10,821 bases of DNA from Alphaproteobacteria bacterium (GTDB lineage: Bacteria > Pseudomonadota > Alphaproteobacteria > UBA3830), in assembly GCA_025998595.1 (NCBI GenBank), contig BNWE01000043.1:1-10821 (forward strand), in the 5' to 3' direction. The notes under the pieces are model-generated. The model was given only the letters and a program-made list of their open reading frames with translations, was not told the origin of the DNA and did not search any database. This document shows, piece by piece, positions 1-5,620 of this stretch. Position 1 is the first letter of the stretch. Each line of letters starts with the position of its first letter. The translations under genes were made by a program, and so were the position numbers.

Positions 1-12
1 AAAAAAATTCCA

Positions 13-129
13 TCATCTAGTGGCGACGGTTCCGGTGAAGATAGCCTGGAACGATAAAAAGGAAATAGAAGCGTACGCCACTTCGTGGTTCTGAATGACG
101 AACGCCTCATCATCTAAAGGTTGCTTCAT
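13..129 (-). CDS. Small ORF translationally coupled to vgrG (unknown, 38 aa)
   Basis: An ATG overlaps the vgrG stop codon in an ATGA arrangement, the usual sign of translational coupling. It opens a 38-codon frame that ends in TGA at 13-15. The codons look protein-like (EAFVIQNHEVAYASISF in the middle), with a hydrophobic stretch at about residues 17-36. I do not recognise the family. Genes directly behind vgrG often encode adaptors, PAAR proteins or effectors, but nothing in this sequence identifies one. A second minus-strand frame opens at an ATG at 110 and stays open to the left edge. The product may therefore be the N-terminus of a frameshifted longer gene rather than a complete micro-protein. 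Confidence 0.4.
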   Translation of the reverse strand: MKQPLDDEAFVIQNHEVAYASISFLSFQAIFTGTVATR

Positions 130-2399
130 CATCCCAATTGAACCATTCCGCCGCCAACGGTTATCATTGGTGCTCCGACCTTTACCATGCCTTGGCCGGC
201 AACTTCGACCATTACTCCTTCGATTTTGGCAGACAGAGTGCTCTTGGCCTCCAGGGCGAGTTGAGCTTGCAGCGATATCTTCATATTCGCTTTCATTTCC
301 ATGTTCATGGTGGCTTCTCCCTTGATATTTAGGCCTTTTAATTGCATATCGAGAGTTGCTTCCGCCGAAAGTGCAGTCCCGGCCTTCATTTTGTAATCTG
401 TACCGCTTTCTCCACTAAATGCCGTCCCCGCTTTTATTTTGAAATCGGTTCCTGATTCCATAGAAAACGCCATGCCGGCCTTTTGTTTTGTATTCTTGCC
501 GGATTCTATGGATATATCTCCATCGGCTTTAATTTTTAGATTGCCGGAGAATGTCATGGTGCAATCGCCTTTCACGTCATATTTGAGATTTCCCTTGGAT
601 AGAGTCACCGTTCGATCGCCGTCTTTAAGGGTAATTTCTTCTTTCCCCTTATCCAGAGTCAGAGATCGATTTCCCTCTGTGAGAGTGATTTCTTGGTTTC
701 CTTTTTTAAGTGTAACCTTATGATCTCCTTCGGTTATCTCCATTATGCAGTCACCTTTTTTGAGGAAGAGAGAATGGTTAGCCTTGTCGTCACCGTCCGC
801 CTTCAGAGTTATTGTTCTGCATCCCTTAAATAGGTCGAGAGTATCGTGGGATTCTTCGATTTCTGTTTTTCTGGAATTGAGTATGTTTACGTACATATCT
901 TTCTGTGCATGCACATAAATCTCCTCCTTGTCTTTTTCGTCGTTTACCCGGAATTCATTAAAGCCTTCGTCCGCCTTGAATGTGGGAGTTTTGATGCAGG
1001 ATTTCATCGCTTCACTATCCGGATACGGCGGCATAAACTGATCGTTGTATACGCAGCCAACAACCAGTGGTCTGTCCGGATCTCCCTCCAGAAATGAGAC
1101 AACCACCTCCTGTCCAACGCGGGGAATAAATATGGCTCCCCAAGAACTGCCGGCGATCAATTGAGCAACTCGTATCCAACAGGAGCTTTCTTCGCTATCT
1201 TTGTCTTTGCCGATTTGATCCCAGTGGAAATGAACTTTTATAGCGCAGTGCTCGTTTCTGAAGATTTCTTCTCCGGATGCGCAAACGACAACTGCAGTCT
1301 GGCTGCCGTGAATGCGTGGTTTAGGCGTCTTCCTCTGGGGACGGAATTCAGTTCCCTTGGGAAAAGCCTGGAAATCATTTCTGTAGGTATATCCATCTGC
1401 TCCGGTCAGATCAAAGTAATGCTCAACGGCATACACAACGTATTCTTGATTAAATTTCGCATAGTGGTGATCTGTCACCTCAAATGTATACCCCGGACAT
1501 AATCCTGGCGCAGTCGAGGATGCCTTAAACAAACAATGATTGAATTCAAATGATTCCACTCGCAGCTTGGATAGATCGTCTCCCTCATTTGCTTTTGCGA
1601 AATTTCCAGGATATTCATAGAACATAGTTCCTTTCCATTGGGAATCCAGTTTACTGAATAATTTCGTTTGGGAGATGGTGTAATTGTAGTCTGCAGCGGA
1701 ATATCCTCCGGTATTTACGGCAGTCACCATCTGGGTATTGAACACTTTTCCGAGCGGACAGATGTTGTTTACGCTCTTCACAAACCCCAATTTTGTTTCG
1801 CCGGAGATTTTTTCGTGAGCGCTGGAGCTGTCGGCCAGTACAAGCGTATGTTTTCCGCTTTCGTGCTTGAAAAAGTAGAAGATCCCTTCGTCTTCCATTA
1901 GGCGCGAGACGAAATTCAAGCTGCTTTCTCCGTATTGGACGCAGTAGTCTCGCTCCACCTTTCCACAGGACTTGGTTTTATCATCCAGATCGGTAATGCC
2001 GCCATCTTTAAGTACTTTGTTTATTATATCTATTGCTGATTTTTTCTGAAACATTAGATGGTTTCTATCGAGAGACAGCAGCCACAATTTAGGTCTGATG
2101 ATGGCGGTATATTCCGTAAGATATATGTCTGTTTTGTTTACGGTGGCTCCCTGAATGAACTCCGTCACCATTCCACTGATGTATCTTTCCTGGGTATCTG
2201 ATTTTATTGTTATGGTAAACGTCGATTTCAGTGCTTTTTCCAAATCGATCGCTCCGTCTTTCGCCATGAAGGTCGCTCTGTATTCAAATAACTCAGATAT
2301 GGCCTCAAATCCTCGAAGCGATTTCAGTATTACCTCATCGCCAAACGAAGTCTTTAACTGCGCCAGCAGCTTTTTCTGATTTTGCAGTATGGAAAACAT
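129..2399 (-). CDS. vgrG: Type VI secretion system spike protein VgrG (orphan)
   Basis: This is a 756-residue VgrG, a trimeric spike that caps the Hcp tube of the contractile T6SS and carries effectors out of the cell. Residues 1 to about 350 match the gp27-like base, with the typical LWLLSLDRNHLMFQ and RLMEDEGIFYFFKH segments. Residues 364-452 form the gp5-like OB fold, with KVHFHWD, SCWIRVAQ, WGAIFIPRVGQEV and GDPDRPLVVGCVYN. The remaining 300 residues are low-complexity beta-needle repeats: five 9-residue units at 560-604 and three 16-residue units at 633-680. The protein ends in a glycine-rich tip (VGGGMVQLG) with no appended enzymatic domain, so any effector must be separate. The gene starts 9 bases after the enoyl-CoA hydratase stop. 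No other T6SS gene is in the window, so the rest of the apparatus must be encoded elsewhere if it functions. The family call is very secure. Confidence 0.96.
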   Translation of the reverse strand: MFSILQNQKKLLAQLKTSFGDEVILKSLRGFEAISELFEYRATFMAKDGAIDLEKALKSTFTITIKSDTQERYISGMVTEFIQGATVNKTDIYLTEYTAIIRPKLWLLSLDRNHLMFQKKSAIDIINKVLKDGGITDLDDKTKSCGKVERDYCVQYGESSLNFVSRLMEDEGIFYFFKHESGKHTLVLADSSSAHEKISGETKLGFVKSVNNICPLGKVFNTQMVTAVNTGGYSAADYNYTISQTKLFSKLDSQWKGTMFYEYPGNFAKANEGDDLSKLRVESFEFNHCLFKASSTAPGLCPGYTFEVTDHHYAKFNQEYVVYAVEHYFDLTGADGYTYRNDFQAFPKGTEFRPQRKTPKPRIHGSQTAVVVCASGEEIFRNEHCAIKVHFHWDQIGKDKDSEESSCWIRVAQLIAGSSWGAIFIPRVGQEVVVSFLEGDPDRPLVVGCVYNDQFMPPYPDSEAMKSCIKTPTFKADEGFNEFRVNDEKDKEEIYVHAQKDMYVNILNSRKTEIEESHDTLDLFKGCRTITLKADGDDKANHSLFLKKGDCIMEITEGDHKVTLKKGNQEITLTEGNRSLTLDKGKEEITLKDGDRTVTLSKGNLKYDVKGDCTMTFSGNLKIKADGDISIESGKNTKQKAGMAFSMESGTDFKIKAGTAFSGESGTDYKMKAGTALSAEATLDMQLKGLNIKGEATMNMEMKANMKISLQAQLALEAKSTLSAKIEGVMVEVAGQGMVKVGAPMITVGGGMVQLG
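360..503 (-). repeat. Three 16-codon tandem repeats in the VgrG needle
   Basis: Residues 633-648, 649-664 and 665-680 of VgrG are three tandem 16-residue units of the form SGxDxKxKAGTAxSxE. They include SGTDFKIKAGTAFSGE and SGTDYKMKAGTALSAE. They lie in the triple-stranded beta-needle, where the repeat number sets the spike length. The close similarity of the last two copies suggests recent duplication. Confidence 0.75.
588..722 (-). repeat. Five 9-codon tandem repeats in the VgrG needle
   Basis: VgrG residues 560-604 are five consecutive 9-residue units: HKVTLKKGN, QEITLTEGN, RSLTLDKGK, EEITLKDGD and RTVTLSKGN. A related partial unit (CIMEITEGD) precedes them. The alternating pattern with a Gly-Asn/Asp turn fits one beta-strand plus a turn per unit in a needle or beta-helix. 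Confidence 0.8.
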
Positions 2400-2403
2400 A
2401 TTG

Positions 2404-2410
2404 CCATCCT
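2404..2410 (-). promoter_or_regulatory. vgrG ribosome binding site overlapping the upstream stop
   Basis: Read on the minus strand, TAGGATGG precedes the vgrG ATG by a few bases. The AGGA core shares bases with the TAG stop of the enoyl-CoA hydratase gene. This supports the vgrG start and implies coupled translation of the two genes. Confidence 0.6.
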
Positions 2411-3149
2411 ATTTTTTGTTTAGGAACGCCTCGACGCCTTTTTGCTTGAAACTGGTTGAAAACAAAGAGCGAAACATCTGACGCTCGACTTTCATTCCCG
2501 AGGACAGTCCGATATTCTGAGCCAGCCGCACCGCTTCTTTTATCATTCTGGTACTCATGACGGATTTTTCTGCGATTTTTCTCGCCAGCTCCATTGCCTT
2601 TTCCAAATGCTGATCTTCTTCGGTTAGATACGAAACTATTCCCAAGTCCTTCGCTTCCGCAGCAGACACAAAGCGCCCGGTCATCATGATTTCAGACGCT
2701 ATTTTCGATCCCACGATTCCGGTCAGCATTTGTGTTCCGCCCATTCCTGGCATTAGTCCAAGATTTACCTCGGGAAATCCAAATGTTGCTGTTTTGGATG
2801 CAACAACTATGTCACACATAAGAGCCAGCTCAAATCCTATCCCCAGCGCATATCCGGACACAGCCGCGATCACAGGGATTTTTACATCAAAAATACTTTC
2901 CCATCTGTGGTCTATAAAACCGTCAAGATATGCTTTTTCGTACGAAAGCGCTTGTATCTCGGATATATTAGTACCAGCCGAAAACGCTTTTTTCCCACCG
3001 CATAGTACCAACACATTGAATTTTTTCTCGATATCGCGAGTCTTACTGTAGATTTCTTCCACAAGATCACTGGAGACTGCGTTCAGCTTAGTCGGATTGT
3101 TTAGAGTCAGTACAGCAATTGAATCTTCGCCTGATAGCTCAGCTAGCAT
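2409..3149 (-). CDS. Enoyl-CoA hydratase / crotonase family protein
   Basis: This is a crotonase-fold enzyme of 246 residues, the usual length for a short enoyl-CoA hydratase. Family members typically add water across 2-enoyl-CoA, such as crotonyl-CoA to 3-hydroxybutyryl-CoA. The first oxyanion-hole segment is KAFSAGTNISEI. The second is GYALGIGFELALMCD, followed by FPEVNLGLMPGMGGTQ. Glutamates 107 and 127 fall in the positions of the two catalytic glutamates of rat enoyl-CoA hydratase (E144, E164) with the same 20-residue spacing, so hydratase activity is likely. The C-terminal FSTSFKQKGVEAFLNKK is also typical. The start is ambiguous: ATG at 3149 sits 10 bases from GGAG, while a GTG at 3155 sits 4 bases from it. 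The gene overlaps the end of the zeta-inhibitor gene and precedes vgrG by 9 bases. The divergent phaC gene makes a C4-CoA/PHB role plausible, but substrate specificity cannot be read from the sequence. Confidence 0.92.
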   Translation of the reverse strand: MLAELSGEDSIAVLTLNNPTKLNAVSSDLVEEIYSKTRDIEKKFNVLVLCGGKKAFSAGTNISEIQALSYEKAYLDGFIDHRWESIFDVKIPVIAAVSGYALGIGFELALMCDIVVASKTATFGFPEVNLGLMPGMGGTQMLTGIVGSKIASEIMMTGRFVSAAEAKDLGIVSYLTEEDQHLEKAMELARKIAEKSVMSTRMIKEAVRLAQNIGLSSGMKVERQMFRSLFSTSFKQKGVEAFLNKK

Positions 3150-3471
3150 TCTCACTTATCTCCGCTTTATTTTTTATTCGGATCTCGATTGATCTTACTT
3201 TATCTCTTATATCGTCTTCTGATATCTGGATATTTGCTTTTTGGAAATCCGTAAGAATTCTATCGATCATTTTGCGATCGCTGGGCACGGTAAGATAGGA
3301 GAAAATTACATTCCTAACGTATTGCTCCATACTTTCGCCCGTATAGCCCAACCTTCCGGCTGCCCACTTGGCTATGATCTTATTTCTCTGGGCTGTCTTG
3401 AAGAATTTATCCTGAAGAAGTTCCAATAATCGAGATTCATAAGAGGACTTATCAAATGAAAACATTGGCAT
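3139..3471 (-). CDS. F1-ATPase inhibitor subunit zeta (DUF1476)
   Basis: This 110-residue protein matches the DUF1476 / zeta family, known in Paracoccus as a natural inhibitor of the F1-ATPase and essentially confined to Alphaproteobacteria. Seen here are the N-terminal block with KFFKTAQRNKIIAKWAAGRLGYTGE, corresponding to the family's KxEARRNKLLGLWAA-LG pattern, and the C-terminal four-helix part with SDRKMIDRILTDF and ISEDDIRDKV. It would act at the cytoplasmic face of ATP synthase to limit ATP hydrolysis. I chose ATG 3471 because a GGAGG lies 8 bases upstream; a TTG at 3486 lies beside that site and is not a credible start. It appears to be the first gene of the run leading to the hydratase and vgrG. 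It is the best lineage marker in the window. Confidence 0.88.
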   Translation of the reverse strand: MPMFSFDKSSYESRLLELLQDKFFKTAQRNKIIAKWAAGRLGYTGESMEQYVRNVIFSYLTVPSDRKMIDRILTDFQKANIQISEDDIRDKVRSIEIRIKNKAEISENAS

Positions 3472-3479
3472 TTTAGGCG

Positions 3480-3484
3480 CCTCC
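3480..3484 (-). promoter_or_regulatory. Ribosome binding site that sets the zeta-inhibitor start
   Basis: GGAGG on the minus strand lies 8 bases ahead of the ATG at 3471. It excludes the in-frame TTG at 3486, which directly abuts this Shine-Dalgarno site. Confidence 0.65.
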
Positions 3485-3652
3485 AAAGTCTAATGATGTA
3501 TCATATAAATATGGTATTATAGTTTTTATCTAAAACAAATAGTTTTTTTGAATTTTAACCATCACCAACGTGATGTTGGAGCCGTTTTCTGCTACGATGC
3601 GTGCCGCACACGCATATACGCAATCAAAATGAGAATGCGGATTTTCTTTTTT

Positions 3653-3690
3653 CTGGATTGCTACGTCGCTTCGCTCCTCTCAATGACGGT
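3653..3690. repeat. Intergenic repeat of the CAATGACG/GGATTGC type
   Basis: The stretch starts CTGGATTGCTACGTCGC, continues TTCGCTCCTCTCAATGACGG, and closely resembles a short repeat that I recall recurring between genes in many bacterial genomes, often written CGTCATTGCGAGGAGCG-AAGC-GACGAAGCAATCC. Only one full copy is in the window, so its status as a genome-wide repeat is drawn from memory, not shown here. Confidence 0.5.
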
Positions 3691-3703
3691 AGCTCTATTA
3701 GTT

Positions 3704-3732
3704 TTTACAGTATTTTTAAGATATCGTATATA
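3704..3732 (+). promoter_or_regulatory. Candidate phaC promoter
   Basis: TTTACA (3704-3709) and TATATA (3727-3732) are separated by exactly 17 bases, about 60 bases ahead of the phaC ATG. The -35 matches five of six consensus bases, the -10 four of six. The region is AT-rich, so chance matches are possible. Confidence 0.35.
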
Positions 3733-3794
3733 TTTTTCGTAATTTTTGCTTTACTTTTATAGTATAAGCTCCGATTAACATCCTGGAAGATAGT

Positions 3795-5540
3795 ATGATA
3801 AATTTTTTCGAAAAAGAGTCTTTTGGTTTCCTAAAAAACATTAACTTGTTTCAAATGGCCGTTTTAAACCCTCAAATTGCAATACTTTCTTACCTGAAGG
3901 TTGGAGAGAAAATGGCGAGTCAGCCGAAAAAAATAGAAGAATCTAAGCAGGATTTTCTAAATAGAATACTGGAATTGCAGAGAAATTTCGTTAGCGACAT
4001 TTGTAGAGAAATCGGTAAAGATGATACCCAAGAATGTATTGACCTGAATTATAACGAAAAAAAAGGTAAATTCGAGGACAATCCATTTGAAAACAATCCG
4101 GCCATGAGATTTGTACGGCAATTTCACGAGACCACCGCTAGCTGGATGTTGGATTCGCTGGCCAGCATCGATGGTGTTGATGAAAAGATAATGCACTCGG
4201 CCAGATTTTTCCTAAAGCAATACATAAATCTGATGTCTCCGGATAATTTCCCGTTTTTAAATCCAAAAGTTTTACAGAAAACGCTGGAGACTGGAGGAGA
4301 ATGCCTAAAAAGAGGCACCGAGATGCTTCTGGAGGACCTAAACAAAGGCGCCATAACCACCAACGACACAACTAAATTTAAAATCGGCAGGGATATTGCG
4401 ACCACCGAAGGAAAAGTCATATATCAAAATGATCTAATAGAACTGATACAATACGCTCCGACAACTACTAAAGTATTTTCAAAACCGATATTGTTTGTAC
4501 CTCCGTGGATCAATAAGTTTTATATACTAGATCTAAATGAGAAGTTTTCGTTTGTGAAATGGGCTGTGGATCTCGGTTTTACCGTATTCATGATATCGTG
4601 GGTCAATCCAGAAAAAAAACATAGGGACAAGGGATTCGATAACTACGCTTTCGAAGGTCTCATCGATTCCATCAATAAAATTGCTGAAATTACAAAGGCG
4701 AAAAGCATACATACTCTCGGCTATTGCGTTGGAGGAACCCTGATTTCCGCTCTGTTGGCCTATTTGGCCCATCCCAATTGCAAGAAACGTCCGAAGATGC
4801 GCATAGAATCCGCGACTCTTCTGACGACACTGCTAGATTTCGAGAGAGCCGGAGATATGGCTGTTTTTATGGCAGACAGTTATCTGGGATCCATTGGAGC
4901 TCAGCTGGAGGAAAAAGGGTATCTTGATGGCCAGGTGATGTTCAATACTTTTAGTGCTTTGAAAGCAAACGATATGATTTGGCGATATTTCGTCAACAGC
5001 TACATGTTAGGGGAGAAACCAGCTGCTAATGAGATATTATTTTGGAATTCTGATCCAACAAATATCACTCAGGCTATGCAGACGTTTTTGGCCAGGGATA
5101 TGTACAGAGACAATCTTCTCAAAACAGGCACATTGAAACTTGGTGGAGTTCCTCTGGAATTAAATCGTATTAGCAATATACCAATTTACATGATTTCCAC
5201 CATAAAAGATCACATTGTACCATGGGAAGCCGCTTTCGACGGCATAAAATTATTCGGCGCCAACATAAGATTTGTTTTAGGAGGATCCGGACATGTCGCC
5301 GGCGCCATAAATCCTCCGTCGAGAAATAAATACTGCTATTGGATAAACGAAAAGACTGTGAATGACTCCCAAGAATGGCTGAAAACCGCCGCAGAACTTG
5401 CCGGATCCTGGTGGAACGACTGGTTTAAATGGATAAAACCAATGCTGGGGGAAATGGTTAAGCCAAGACACATAAAAAATTTCATACGTGACGCCCCTGG
5501 CATTTATGTCCACAAATCAAATATAAACGACCAGGACTGA
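3795..5540 (+). CDS. phaC: Class I poly(3-hydroxyalkanoate) synthase PhaC
   Basis: This 581-residue enzyme polymerises (R)-3-hydroxyacyl-CoA, usually 3-hydroxybutyryl-CoA, into intracellular carbon-storage granules. The alpha/beta-hydrolase core carries the lipase-like box GYCVGG with nucleophile Cys311, Asp472 in IKDHIVPW and His500 in GGSGHVAGAINPP. Each is shifted by the same 8 residues from the Cupriavidus necator triad (C319, D480, H508), whose protein is 589 residues, so the catalytic domain is collinear. FVPPWINKFYILDL and ISWVNP are further PhaC signatures. The start at 3795 has GGAAG a few bases upstream. A later ATG at 3912 also has a good GGAG, but residues 20-39 already align with the family, so the longer form is preferred. 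The gene is divergent from the zeta-inhibitor operon and convergent with the secreted protein at 5621-7555. No phaA, phaB or phasin gene is nearby. Confidence 0.96.
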   Translation: MINFFEKESFGFLKNINLFQMAVLNPQIAILSYLKVGEKMASQPKKIEESKQDFLNRILELQRNFVSDICREIGKDDTQECIDLNYNEKKGKFEDNPFENNPAMRFVRQFHETTASWMLDSLASIDGVDEKIMHSARFFLKQYINLMSPDNFPFLNPKVLQKTLETGGECLKRGTEMLLEDLNKGAITTNDTTKFKIGRDIATTEGKVIYQNDLIELIQYAPTTTKVFSKPILFVPPWINKFYILDLNEKFSFVKWAVDLGFTVFMISWVNPEKKHRDKGFDNYAFEGLIDSINKIAEITKAKSIHTLGYCVGGTLISALLAYLAHPNCKKRPKMRIESATLLTTLLDFERAGDMAVFMADSYLGSIGAQLEEKGYLDGQVMFNTFSALKANDMIWRYFVNSYMLGEKPAANEILFWNSDPTNITQAMQTFLARDMYRDNLLKTGTLKLGGVPLELNRISNIPIYMISTIKDHIVPWEAAFDGIKLFGANIRFVLGGSGHVAGAINPPSRNKYCYWINEKTVNDSQEWLKTAAELAGSWWNDWFKWIKPMLGEMVKPRHIKNFIRDAPGIYVHKSNINDQD

Positions 5541-5570
5541 GAGCCCAGCCAGCGTATGACGGCTGGCTCT
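5540..5570 (+). terminator. Bulged hairpin after phaC, possible terminator
   Basis: Directly at the phaC stop, AGAGCC(C)AGCC pairs with GGCTGGCTCT to form a 10-bp stem with one bulged C and a 10-base loop. The following bases (GGTTTGTGCTTCC) have only a short T run, so intrinsic termination would be weak. The convergent gene ends about 50 bases downstream. Confidence 0.45.
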
Positions 5571-5620
5571 GGTTTGTGCTTCCATTCGATGCGCATCATG
5601 TCGAACGGACCGTATACAAC

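Larger units (their letters stand above)
3472..3794. other. Divergent intergenic region with dispersed repeats
   Basis: These 323 bases separate the leftward zeta-inhibitor operon from rightward phaC and hold no convincing gene. Near the left side a TATAAT on the minus strand (3516-3521) could be the operon's -10 box, but no good -35 accompanies it. At 3560-3579 there are two mutually exclusive small hairpins. The sequences at 3598-3609 and 3630-3645 recur near 7666-7677 and, inverted, at 7754-7769. At 3653-3690 lies a repeat resembling the widespread CGTCATTG-CGAAGCGACG-CAATCC family. A candidate phaC promoter is at 3704-3732. Confidence 0.7.

Noticed and set aside
439..723. Plus-strand frame opposite the VgrG repeats
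   Set aside because: It is an antisense shadow of the tandem repeats, and VgrG is unambiguous on the other strand.
3472..3486. TTG start five codons upstream for the zeta-inhibitor gene
   Set aside because: The TTG directly abuts the GGAGG ribosome binding site that correctly positions the ATG at 3471.
3912..5540. Shorter phaC starting at the ATG at 3912, which has a good GGAG
   Set aside because: Residues encoded just upstream of it already align with the N-terminal region of PhaC, and 3795 has its own Shine-Dalgarno site; the collinear 8-residue offset to the Cupriavidus enzyme also favours the longer form.
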